From Nipponacmea schrenckii (Eukaryota > Mollusca > Gastropoda > Lottiidae): a stretch of DNA of 64,000 nt. The translations under genes were made by a program, and so were the position numbers. Position 1 is the first letter of the stretch, and the number at the start of each line of letters is the position of its first letter. A model generated the notes under the pieces. That model was given only the letters and a program-made list of their open reading frames with translations. It was not told the origin of the DNA and ran no database searches. This document shows, piece by piece, positions 31,701 to 43,680 of this stretch. The DNA is taken from assembly GCA_030562195.1 (NCBI GenBank), contig JAUJPP010000003.1, forward strand, positions 32,432,602 through 32,496,601. Direction: 5' to 3'.

Positions 31701-34040
31701 ATGTCAAACATAATTCAGAACTGTTTCCTACAGTTACCCAACAATAGTAAGTCATCCACAACATAACAGTCTGTTAATTTGTCTTAATAAACATCTGTCA
31801 TATCTAGCCGATACTGCAGAATGACATAGAAGTTAGTCAAAAAAATTTCCCTTAAATTAAGGAGACAAATTTATACTTGGAACACAACCAAAATATAGGC
31901 TTCACTACATAACAAAAATCCATTTAGTTACATAATTCAAAACATAAAAAGAAAGAAAGAAACTAGCACTTCTTGTGTCCTTGTGAATATAAAATGGAAA
32001 CAATTCAATACAGCTATTGTCTATTTGACAAGTTAAAAGTAATGCCAAGAAACACATAATTGTAAAAAAGATTGGAAATGCCTCAAAATATCTGGTGGGT
32101 TCAAGGGCACATGAAAATAACTTCAAAGAAATTACAAAATATATTGAATGGATCAAAACAGTATCAAACTATTTGCCTATTAATTTCAAAGCACAAATGC
32201 AATGATTTCCATAAGAAGACCACACCAAATTGATTTGAAGCTTATCAGAATTTTAATACTTTTGACTTTAATCTCACATATAAATTGGTATTATTTTTTT
32301 ATTTGAATGATTATAATTTCTCATTTAAAAAGATCTAACTATAAGCTTTATTAACTGATAGAGCTGCATTCATGCTATCTGAAGCTATTGTGGATCTGTA
32401 ATTAAAAATTAGATTAAATTTTGTATCCTTCATTTTCTATTTTTGAGTCTCCATGATAATCTTAACAAGTTTTCAAACCAAGGCCCACACCAACGGTAGT
32501 ATTTTCCAACCAATCAAAGCATTTTTTTTTTAATAACTAAGCAAATGTGGTTGATAGAAATCTAAAGTAGAGCATTATTTCTCTATTTCATCAAGTAACA
32601 GATTTTATACTGTTTGATTGGTTAAAAATGACATCGTTTCGATAGGAGTTTGGAAATAAAATTCTTAGATTACAATGTAGACTTAAAATATCTGAAAACA
32701 AAAAAAGATGCAAAAATGAAATCTAATTTTGAATAGATTGTTCTATGAATAAAAAACTTGAAATTGACGTCATAAAATCCCCTCTTAGTTTTGAATTAAA
32801 AAAAAATACATGTTATTGAAAGTACTTTGAAAAAACTGATTTTTATTTGCTTATAAAAATTTAGCTGGTTTCTTTCATGATGTTATACAGAAAAATTGCA
32901 ATTCAAATAGGTGTGGTAAACCTTCAATTGAAATATAAAACAATATAGATATTACTGATTGATAGAAATTGAGATAAATACATCCATACAATATATAACC
33001 TTAAGTTTCATTAATGATATGTTTTTTTCATAAAATAAGCAAATCTTTGGACACAATATCTGGTTTTCTAGTCAAAAATGTCTCTGTGGTTTTATAAAAC
33101 ACATAAACACTATAATGTAAAAAATAGTTCATTTAATCACAATACACATTCATATGTTATTTAAATTGTTGTCTGAAAAATCTCCCCATACATGATCAGT
33201 TAGAAGTGCAGTTGCCTGTTAGATTGATTATAGTATAATATAATTAAAGGAATTCAGCCCGCTAATCAATCATTATAACATAGCCATTATATATAGACAT
33301 TTTTTTTAACCAGAACCATTTCCTCTTTTCCAAATTCTTATTATATTAAGCAACACAGCATGGCCAAATGATGAACATAAATTACAAAGCTTCCTCAATT
33401 TTGAAAATTTTCAGTTCAATCTAAGTAAAATGAAAATTTCGATACTTTATTTTTGTTTGTTTGTCATTTAAATTCTGTTGTTTGTCTCATTCTAGGATGT
33501 TTTCTATTTAACCAAAAAAACATTAACATTGGTTTTAGTCATTAAATGTTTGATTAGAAGGCTCTATACCTTTAATATTTGTGAGTAACTATTGGACATT
33601 AGGCAGTTGATAGCTAAATATATAAATGTTTCATTATATCTATAAATTTTTAAATCCCATCCAAATAGATTGAATTTATTTTCAATTTGATTTATATTTT
33701 CATTTAAAAATAAAGTTCACTGACACAAGCAATTTCTAAGCATAATTCATTCAAACAGCAATATTTGGGAAGACTAATAATTGCATCCATGAAGAAATTT
33801 TCTGGTATTTTCTAAAGCTTAACAATTTTTATAATTTATAACTGGATCAGATCATTTTGTTTTTGTATCATTTAGATGGGATTTAAAAATATTCCACAGC
33901 ATACATTAGCAGATTCCAATTCCGAACAAAAAAAGCTCCCTTTGTTTTTTTTCTTTATTCAAAAAAAAACTATTGAGTAATTTTATCACTAAATGTTTTT
34001 GTCATAAACCAAACAGACACTGCACTACAGTACACCATAT

Positions 34041-37000
34041 TTAAATAGCCATCTTAGGTGTATAGTCGGAGGCATTAGGATTGAGGTTTGAAATAGTGGC
34101 AGGTGTAGGGTATTGTTCCTGGCACAGTTTGGCTGAAAACAATGGAGAGGAGGTTCTTTCTGTGTTAAGGGTCTGATAAGTGGTTGTACTTGGTATAAGA
34201 GCCATGACTTCAGCTATTTTTGATTTCAATTCAACAATAACAGCTTCTCTTTCAGCCACAGATGCTGGAAAAAAAAACCAAAAAAAAAAAATATACTTTG
34301 AAGGAATAAAGAAATAAAGAATTTGTATGCTACTTTTCTTTGCTTTATATTATCTCAACTGGGTTTATGAGCATTTCCTTTATATTCCACCATCACTGTT
34401 AATTAACCTTTCACATACACAGCAGAATCTCGGTCTATTTATCAGCACCAGTATCACTTGAATCATTGGCATGTATGCAAATATGTTTAAAGTTTTAGTC
34501 CTTTTGAGCCAAATTACTGTGAATGTTATGGCTTGCATGTTCTATATGACATCTGGCAGAAAGAGCCCAAAGACAAACGTCATGGTCAACTTACATTGAA
34601 GAATTTTAATCTGTCTTCTCTCTTCAGCTAATGCAGAAAACAACTCTTGTTTAAACCTCGTTTCAGCTGTTAGACTATTTTCCAGTTCAGCATTTTTGTC
34701 TTGCATTGCACCAAGGGCAGCCATCAAAACATTTTCTTTCTGATTGTCTTTTATTTGTCTTAATGTCTAAAATGAAAAACATAAAGAACATCACAATGAT
34801 CTGGTTTTGGATTATCAAAGAACAATTACTGCTTTATTTAACAAAATGACAGCTTGTTCTGTTTTTTATTAACATTTATTTTTCAACATAGCCACTTCAG
34901 TAAAGAGACAAGCCTCTTGAACAAATAACAACCTTTTGATCTAATAAATCAAATTTCTGGCCTCTCTAGCATTGGGACTTGATGAGAAAATGAAGTTTGA
35001 TCATAGGTCATCGGGCTAAATTTGATTTAATATTAATTAGACTGTGACAATGTGATATTTTACAGTCATCATAAATTGAATTTATTTTTTGTTAAATAAT
35101 ACTGATAAAAGGATGAAGACACTCATAAGTAAACAAACCTGATTTTCTACGTCTAAATTTCTATATTGATCTTCACGAAGTTTGAGATCTCTTCTTAGCA
35201 GTTTCACATCATTTTCACTTTCTCTTCTTCTGGCTTTACAATTCTCTGTACATTCGTTTCTACATAAATTCAATAGTTTATATATGTATGTAAATTGCAC
35301 ACTACACAAATATGTATATATATACAACTTGATATAGTTTTAATGCACTTTATTCTTAGAAATGAATATAATGGCGGAAAGCTTTTACTTATTTATTCAC
35401 AATAAAATAATAATAAATATCACAATAAAATAATAATAAATATCATTTAAGTATAATTTTTTAACTTTTTCTCAATATGTATGGGATAATGGCATTATCA
35501 GCAATAACAAACACAACTAGCACCAGAGGTAAGGAAATAGTGAATAATATCTTTAAACTTTGCATTAAAATTCAAATCCTGTTCTTCTAGACAAAGAAAA
35601 AATCACAAACCTGGAAGCAGCTGCCATAGCAACAGCTCTAGCAGCAGCAGCATCTTCAACTTTTTTGGCTTTACGTTCAGCAGACAGCTGTTGATCTAGT
35701 GAGGTCCGTAATTTTCGTTCTTCTGCTAATTTTTTTTCTAAGAGAGCTATATTTTGTTTATCTTGTTGTTTTCCAGTTACTAGATTGTGTAATCTGAAAA
35801 TAGAAAGTAGTAGATAAACAGTTCTCTTTATTTTGAATAACTTAACATATAACTTATTAAATATTCTAACTTATAACTTATTACATATTCTAACATATAA
35901 CTTATTTATTACATATGCTAACATATAACTTATTAAATATTCTAACTTATAACTTATTACATATTCTAACATATACTTTATTACATATTCTAACATATAC
36001 TTTATTACATATTCTAACATATACTTTATTACATATTCTAACTCAAAACAATACTGTCTCATATTTTAATGTTTATTTTGAGCTGAGCATGTGTTTAACA
36101 TATATCATTAAGTCAAGTGCTTATTTCTTTTATTTATCTAGCAATATTTCAGAACGACACCTGTACATGTGCAACACTTATTCCCTACTTCTGACAATAT
36201 CCAATTACCATGGTAGTCTATGGAAAATGATCTAATACAAAGGATTTACTATGTATCCAGTTATCAGATTCGTAAAGTGAGACAACATTCTAAGTGATAA
36301 TTGGATGAGTTAACCCTTTATATTAATCGCAGGACATTGACTGCCATATTAAATAAATCAACATTGTTTGTCCTGCTGCGGCAGAAGAAGAAAATGAGTG
36401 TAATGTACATTGACAGTTATAAAATTGGCTTATTGACTGAAATTACATCATAAGCCCTAAACAGATCCATAAACAATATCAGTGAAACAATGTAACAAAC
36501 ACACAAAGTACTCACTTATTCTGTAAGTTATCATTGTCTTGTTGTAGTTGAAATATTTCAGATTGTTGGGACTTTTCAGAACTGATTAAATTATTAATCT
36601 GAGAACGTAACTCTTGTTCTAAATTTCGACTGCTTTGAAGATCACTTTTGGCTTTCTTGAAATCGCTCTCTAGCCTGAAAAACAGAAAAGTTGTCATCAT
36701 TAATTATATTCCCAATTCTTTAATAAATATCATTTAAATCTAAGCTTTCTCTCTAAATGGTAACACCTCATTAAAATCCGGATGTGTTATGTGTTTATTT
36801 TTAAACCTCATTTGCCACCCATAATCTGACAAAAATTTGTGTGTCTTGGTCAGTAAGTATATTAATTATAAAATATTTCATTGCTGATGCTTTTAACAAA
36901 TTAACACCCAAATCAGCGTTATAATATATTATTCTTATAACATTACAATGAGCTACGACCTTCGAATATTTGGTTAACGAATATCATTTTAAGAAATTTT

Positions 37001-40000
37001 ATTACACCTATCAAAGGTGACCATGGCAATGCGATATAATATATAATGTATTTTAACTACCTGACTATAACTTCATCTTTATTATTAGTGAATGATGCTG
37101 GTGATAAATCTTTACTATAGTTCTTATTCTTTTTATTAGCACTACTAGTATTCTCTTTTGAACTGTTCAATTTATTACTAGCTGTTGTACTTTTAGCCAT
37201 ACCGTTACTTTTAAATGACTTAGTTTGCTGTTCATTGTTCTCAGTGTTTTCATCAAATTGATTCACATTTGACTTTTTGGGCCAAGATTTTTCTATAAAT
37301 TCAACCTCATCGGCTTCATTCACATCCACTGACTTAGATTGTTTTTTATTGTCTCTACTAGTTTCTTTATCCTGTTCTTTTTTATCACGCTCTTTTTCCC
37401 GCTCTTTGTCACGGTCTTTATCTTCCTCTGTTTTTACTTTTTTACCCGCGACCCCATTTGAGATTACCTCCTCCTCTGGTTTAGGCGTTAAGGCTGAAAA
37501 TATACATTAAGTATGTTAAATAAGCTCTTTTTTGTGTATTTTTGACTCTTTTCAAGAAAGAAATTCTTCAGCCCACATTGAATTGAAATTGATAAAACTT
37601 CTGTAGATAAAATCTAGACAAGGAATAAATTTCTATTCATTACCAGATCAGAATTCTACTTCACACTATTGCTAGGTCACTACGGAACCCATTTTTCGGC
37701 GTGCTTCGCAATAGAACAGTCTATTCTTTTATCTCAAATTTTGTATCGAGATAATCCTTGGATATTTGTTATAAAATAGACTCTATTTTATAATAAGTTG
37801 TTTGGCGTGAGAGTTAGAAACTTTCGCTCCAGGTTACAAAACATTTTTTCACGTCCTTTTATATCATTTTTAAAGTTATTTGGACATACGGCCGATAGGC
37901 CTTTTGCCATTATTGCTGACACAGCAATAGCGCATCACAAGTCACACACTGACGTACTGTCCACTACAGAAGAGGATAAACTTTTGGACATTAATAGGGA
38001 TGTTGCTATGCACATTACTGTTGAATCTGAACCAGATCCCTCACCAAGGCCTACATCAGAATTACCTACCTTTTTGTTTTTCTGTAATATTATTAGTATA
38101 TTGTAATTCTGGTGGTAAAGATTGACTTAATAATTGTGTATAGAAATCATTTTCTTTTTGGACTACCTTCTGTCTCCGCTGAAATAATATTTATAGATTG
38201 ATAACAGGAGTTTCACAGACAATTCATATAAATCCTCAACTTCAACCTCTGTTAATTAACTATATTGTGTATGTTTCTAATAATTAAAGAGTGACAAATA
38301 GTGTATCTAAAACTTAATAAGCAGGAAAATCAAAAAGTGATTATGAGTTTTTCATGTCTTTAGTGAAACACCCTCCTCTTTTATCATTTTTGTCCAGCTT
38401 GCATATATTCATTCTCCTGGTAAGGGGGCTGACATGGAAAAAGCATTTTGTTGTTTGTATGGAACAATAAACTGAGGTCCCATTCGCAGTTGGAAAGCAT
38501 AAAAAAGAAAAAGGTAATGCTAAATTCTTGGCAAAATTTCCCATATTTCTTACGCATGGCTTTGCCTGTCTTCATTAGCTTGTTCATTTCTCTTGAAGTT
38601 GAACACTGGGCACCCCTGCATTCAGTATCAGATGAACCTCAGATATATTCAAAAAATAAAGATATACGTACCAACCGTAACCTATATGATATGTAACTTT
38701 TAAAACCAAAACCTAATGTGACCACTGGATAACCAATACTGTAATAGTTAATTATACAAGAATTTATCATTATTACAAACCAAAGTTGTCTGGGTTTCAC
38801 ATTGAAGTTGAGCTGTACCTAATAAAGTGAAAAGTGGACTCATTGCACTTATTTTTGTCCTTTCAGTTTGTCTTAAATTTCATGAGTAAAATCAGAAGGT
38901 GTGGGCATCTAATGTTTTCAATTTCAATGAATACTTAAATTTAATTCTGCATATTTTGATATTCGACTACTGTTAATGAAATATATGAAATACGCTTACC
39001 AGTGAGCTGCAAAGGGCCTACATAGATCTAAATTAAAGGGTAGATTTTTTAATTCGCGTAATCGAACAGATGCTTCTATATAAACAAAGAGTAACCATAG
39101 AGACACTGTCGGAAGACATATACCCCTTTCTGAAATGCAGAATTAATAACATGTATCAGTATGCCAAGACTATTAGAAATACAATTCAACATGATATCAC
39201 TACAAACAGTATTTTTTGAGAAAAAAAAAACAGGTGTGTAAAACTATCTATCAATAGAAGAGTATTTTCAATGTAAAGACTTCAAGTACCATAGCAAATA
39301 AATCGAGAGACACCCATTCTGAGCTGTCAAGTGACTCTAAATATTACATTCAAAACAAAAGAATACCTACCAGTATGCCAAACATACTGAACCCACACAT
39401 AAGTACTAGCAGCAAAAAATAACCATTGAACAGGTATAAATAAATAACATACTACATCTGATGTTATAGCGATACAAACAAAGAATACAGAAAAGGCCTG
39501 AAAAATAATGACAAAATCATATTAATAACATAGTTTAACACAACCAATATCCTTTCAATGATTTTTATTTTAAATGTTTTTCGTAATACACATTACATAT
39601 GTAAAGAACAATGACTTCTATATTGACAGCAATGATAAGTTATACAACACTGTTAAGTTTGTTATCTGGTCTAGCCTTTCAGAGGAATGCAACCAATCAG
39701 ATGATCAGTTTAGTTTTGTGGTATCATCAAGTCGACAAGATGAAATAACTTACAAGTCCTTGGTACTTGAAAGAGTCGTAAACACTGCGTAGCAAAAGCC
39801 AAAATGGCCAGAGATATTCGAAACGGAGTTCCAAAATAAAATCTGCCATCAGAACAAGTGCCCATACCAACAGGAATCTCATGTACAGGAAAGTACTAAA
39901 ATATAAAAATTGAGTTCATGAAGAACGGTCATCATTTATTCTCCAATTTGTGTTTTAGCATGTGGTAGGTTATTTATCAACCCAAGAATACCAAATTATC

Positions 40001-43000
40001 CCACCTAATTTAAGTTTTGGCTAATAAATATAAATTTTGATTCGCATTTCATTTTGTCACCCAGTAATATTAATGTTCTATGTGTAGACTTCAGGTCAAT
40101 CTTGCCCATGACATTTAGTTGTTGAGGTTAAAATAGACGGTTAAAGAGTTCCTATCTATTTCTAGCTTTGGCATCGTTTAAGCAGTTATATTGATTTGCA
40201 TTGCAAAATGTGATGTGATACTGCTTCAAATGGACAGTAAAAAGTTTTAACTTTCTGAATTATGAATGCCATTTTTTAAGTATGAGCTTACATTTGTTAC
40301 AAAAAATTCTATTAAGTCTACAAAGATGAAAGTGATGCTAATTGAAAATCGAAAATGAAATAGGATATGATTTATATTCGTGATTAAAACAAGGATTCTG
40401 TAATGATTAACAATATGTAATCAATAACTTTTTAAATGAATTACATATTTATCTAAACTTGTCAACACAAAATATGCTTAATACAAGGTAATGTTTATAA
40501 AATTTTCAAAGTTGACAGAGCTTGTGCAGAATGAATGTAAGATTTCTTGAACCTTTAGTCAAAAGCACTTTTCTATAAAGAATGTAAATAGTCATCTTAT
40601 CATACCTACAAATTATCTTGATAAATGATGAACAATTAGTAAATTTTTCATAGATTAGTAATTAAGATCATAGCAAACTATTCTACACACTATAATATTT
40701 TATATATCTAAAATATCGGTTCATGTAAACCAAGGCTCTGCCAACAAGTCTTGTTTTAGATAAATAAGAACACTATTAAGGATAGACTACTCCTTTCTTT
40801 AATTTAAGCAACATTTCAATTCACATACAGGAATCTTTATCCATAATAGTGCTCTTATTTATCTAATGTTCTATGGCAGGGATTTTGTGCCAAAAGTACA
40901 TGATGGTCGAAAAAGTATAATTCTAAAATCCTAATCTCATGGGACAAAATACAAATATTTGAAGATTAAATCGATTTTCCAAAAGTCTTTTTCAGTTTTT
41001 CATATTAATTTTCCGTTTCAGATTATATATTTTGTCTTTTTGTACAAAACTTTTAGAAAATAGATTTTAGCTTATCATACTTTCGTTTTGGATTCTGGAA
41101 AATGTACGATAGAACTTCGCTTTCGGACTTTAACTTCTAGATTTTGGATTTTAACTTTTCGCTTTTCTCTTTTAGAATATCTTTTATGCAAATGAGAAAG
41201 GTTGTGACCTTCATTAATATTCATGAGTTATACATTTTTAAGCGGAAACAAATTTCTCCCAACTAGGCCTAAGTGGACATAACTCTCATTAACAGTCATT
41301 TTATACTACTTTCGTTTTGTTTATTTTTAATGTTCACAAGATTTTGTTTAAAATGTCCGTGGAGATTCTAAGGGAATTGATATCAAGAATTCAAAGAATT
41401 TGCAATTATATAGAATCTCTGAGTGTTCTTGAAGACTCCAAACGTGACATCGATAGTCTAATCAGCATTATTTCGATTTTAAATGTTGACTACGACGAAC
41501 TTGAGGGTGAATTTTATACTACCTTGCAATCATTGATAAGTGTTAATGACTTGATAGACAATATGATTGCCCGGTCAGTGGAAAATCCAATTTTACCACG
41601 TGGAATCGAAAATTATAGTGGTATGGGAATTCCTTATGGCACATTGATGGCTACCATAAACTGATAAGGTAAGTAGGCCTATCCTATTCTAAGTTTGAAG
41701 TGTATAACTCATGAATATTAATGAAGGTCACAACCTTTCTCATTTGCATAAAAGATATTCTAAAAGAGAAAAGCGAAAAGTTAAAATCCAAAATCTAGAA
41801 GTTAAAGTCCGAAAGCGAAGTTCTATCGTACATTTTCCAGAATCCAAAACGAAAGTATGATAAGCTAAAATCTATTTTCTACAAGTTTTGTACAAAAAGA
41901 CAAAATATATAATCTGAAACGGAAAATTAACGTGAAAAACGGAAAAATAATTTTTGAAAATCGATTATATCTTCAAATAGTTGTATTTTGTCCTATGAAT
42001 TTGGTGAAAAGTAGATTAGGGTTTTAGAATTATACCTTTTCGACCATGTTGTACTTTTGGCACAAAATCGCTGCCATAATGTTCCAACTACTTCTAAATT
42101 TCATTGAAAGATTATGTCTTGTTTTGTATCAAAATATAGGAGTAATGAGTATCATTCTACAAGTAGAGCTTAATATTCCAAATTATGCAATGTGATACAA
42201 GAAAAGGGTTATGAAATTATGTATCTTGATATGGGTTTAATAGTTAATTATAAGAAATGTTATCTTCAAGGTTTCAATATCGTATGATACCGGTACACAA
42301 TTTTATTACATAATCATGACTTGTTGTATTGAAGTGCTTCTCTTCTGCATAGACTGTACAGCCATAAATAAATTCATGGGCCTATTGAGAAATATAACCT
42401 GACATTTATTTTTCTTTTGGAAAAGAGATCTGATCTTCCAAAAGTTCAGACTATGCTAAACTCACACTTATAAAACGATGATTAGGTTCAGATTACATAT
42501 ATCAAGCCTTGTTATTTAAACCAATACTCAGCATACAGGTATGGAGGTAAATGACATATATGCAATTACTTGTAAAGATTAGCAGACTTTGTCATGTTAA
42601 TGCTAAGCTTACTCATCCACCGCCGAACCAATAGGTAAATTTTAATCACATGTACATTATAATCTTTAGTTTAATCACCACCCATTGTTACTCTTAATGA
42701 GTTTAATTGCCAATTATCATTTACTATCCATTAAGAAATCAAGTAAACTGCTAACTGTTTGACACATGACAGATTTAATTTAGCAGTTTTGAAACCGAGT
42801 CTATTTTCCATTTCAAAAAACAATTTTCTTGTGTTGATTATAAGAAAGGCCTGTAGCTAAATTTTCAATCAATTATCTTGACTCATGAATTTTCTTACAG
42901 TTACATTTAGTATTGCAACAATTTTTTTCTTACTGACTCCCAGTTGAAGTTTTAATATGATTTATACACCATACATAATATAATGATATTAAGTCATATC

Positions 43001-43483
43001 CAAATAACACAACAAAATGGCCTATGAGACATATTTTTATAACAAAAAGCTATAACTTCATATTGCTTGATTTCAAGATGGTTACATTAAAAACCCTTAT
43101 TCTTGATATTATGTCATTATAGTATAGATAAGCATGAACATGTAGTCTAGATAGATATTTTGCAAAAATGTGAAAATAATCTTATCGAATAAAACTATGT
43201 TAAGAATATGAAAAAAGACCACAACATATATCAATAAATAAAGTTTTTTCTTCACATCAAACTGTATAAATGATTTTAAAATGTATCAGATATAAATGTC
43301 ATAATCTATCGACACAAACTGATTTACCGTGTTTTGACATTTCAGGTGAATTGGCAGCACTGCCATATTGACGGAAAGAGAAAAGATCAAAAATACATAC
43401 CTTCCATAGATACCATCCGTTATTTTACTCCTTTTCATTGGCCTCCTTAGCTTGCCACAATCAACATTGCGTGGACGCTTCAT
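34041..43483 (-). CDS. MACO1: Macoilin (TMEM57) homologue, 12 exons (649 aa)
   Basis: Exons 43483-43401, 39895-39754, 39497-39371, 39129-39000, 38738-38672, 38178-38070, 37493-37061, 36674-36516, 35793-35611, 35259-35139, 34766-34595 and 34264-34041 join in phase to 1950 nt. The start MKRPRNVDCGKLRRPMKR is nearly the vertebrate one. Residues 28-165 are hydrophobic, with family-typical strings (RFEYLWPFWLLLRSVYDSF, FFAASTYVWVQYVWHT, GICLPTVSLWLLFVYIEA, IGYPVVTLGFGFKSY). Residues about 220-360 form a Lys/Glu/Asp-rich, Ser/Asn-rich linker. Residues about 365-580 are coiled coil (EQELRSQINNL, KQQDKQNIALLEKKLAEER, VLMAALGAMQDKNAELENSL). The tail ends NPNASDYTPKMAI. Length is close to human macoilin (664 aa). 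Macoilin is a nervous-system ER membrane protein that affects neuronal excitability and behaviour in nematodes. Intron 1 (3.5 kb) holds a long-TIR transposon. Confidence 0.97.
35838..36050. repeat. Minisatellite, ~24-bp unit, in a MACO1 intron
   Basis: Units such as AACTTATTACATATTCTAAC followed by atat are repeated head to tail about 8-9 times in the intron between exons 36674-36516 and 35793-35611. Open frames on both strands across it are repeat artefacts. Confidence 0.9.
37652..37955 (+). mobile_element. Truncated MITE, same family as 44401-44870
   Basis: Starts AATTCTACTTCACACTATTG and follows the 44401 element through 'ttttcggcgtgcttcgc', 'atcgagataatccttggatat' and 'ttatttggacata', but lacks the right inverted end. 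Lies in the MACO1 intron just before exon 38178-38070. Confidence 0.7.
38422..38600 (+). mobile_element. Degraded SINE copy in a MACO1 intron
   Basis: GGGGGCTGACATGGAAAAAG, ACAATAAACTGAGGTCCCAT, 'ggtaatgctaaattcttggcaaaatttccc' and 'gcatggctttgcctgtcttcattagc' follow the 3' two-thirds of the SINE at 20591-20953. Confidence 0.75.
40872..42078. mobile_element. Long-TIR DNA element, 1.21 kb, 6-bp TSD, IS3EU-like ends, with ORF
   Basis: The ends TATGGCAGGGATTTTGTGCC and GGCACAAAATCGCTGCCATA are inverted, and the arms match for about 370-390 bp (about 40872-41245 and 41690-42078). The duplication atgttc abuts both sides (40866-40871, 42079-42084). The unpaired centre encodes one 115-aa ORF. Sits in MACO1 intron 1. 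Its TATGG ends and 6-bp duplication match those at 25619-28751. Confidence 0.82.
41317..41664 (+). CDS. 115-aa ORF inside the long-TIR element; possible transposase N-terminal remnant
   Basis: The ORF fills the unpaired centre of the 1.21-kb element. It reads MSVEILRELISRIQRICNYI from an internal Met at 41353, continues with a helical Leu/Ile-rich, acidic stretch (SIISILNVDYDELEGEFYTT) and ends RGIENYSGMGIPYGTLMATI. The layout resembles the start of integrase-core (IS3EU-type) transposases, where a short helical N-terminus leads to a G-R-P motif and a helix-turn-helix; here GMGIP would be the last trace of G-R-P. That match is from memory of the family and uncertain. No catalytic residues are present. 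Confidence 0.4.
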   Translation: MFIFNVHKILFKMSVEILRELISRIQRICNYIESLSVLEDSKRDIDSLISIISILNVDYDELEGEFYTTLQSLISVNDLIDNMIARSVENPILPRGIENYSGMGIPYGTLMATIN

Positions 43484-43680
43484 GTTTCTTCAATTTTGCA
43501 TACATCTATAACCTCTCCTTTCAATCTTTTGTCTTTTATTCTTCTTTCCTAATTATTATGACAATCCTGGAAGTGCTTTACAGTCTACTTCAATGCACAT
43601 GCGCTAAATGAGATCTCCGAATATTTTCGGTAAATCCCGTCAGTTGACGTAAACACAGCATTCTGGGTAATATTAGCAAG
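43484..43680. promoter_or_regulatory. Divergent promoter region between MACO1 and CCT8
   Basis: Only 197 bp separate the two start codons, which face away from each other, so both 5' UTRs and core promoters must share this stretch. No clear TATA box is visible on either strand. The string AAGATGGCG covers the CCT8 start codon and resembles a YY1-type initiator site. Shared regulation is inferred from the spacing, not shown. Confidence 0.7.

Larger units (their letters stand above)
30596..34040. other. Region between the convergent LANCL3 and MACO1 genes; MACO1 3' UTR and repeats
   Basis: AT-rich, no coding frame recognised apart from repeats listed separately. The right part probably contains the macoilin 3' UTR (minus strand), but I cannot place the poly(A) site. 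Confidence 0.5.

Noticed and set aside
31905..32156. 83-aa hydrophobic minus-strand ORF
   Set aside because: AT-rich sequence downstream of macoilin gives hydrophobic frames by composition; no family match.
35871..36235. Repetitive Leu/Tyr-rich ORFs on both strands
   Set aside because: They come from the 24-bp minisatellite in a macoilin intron.
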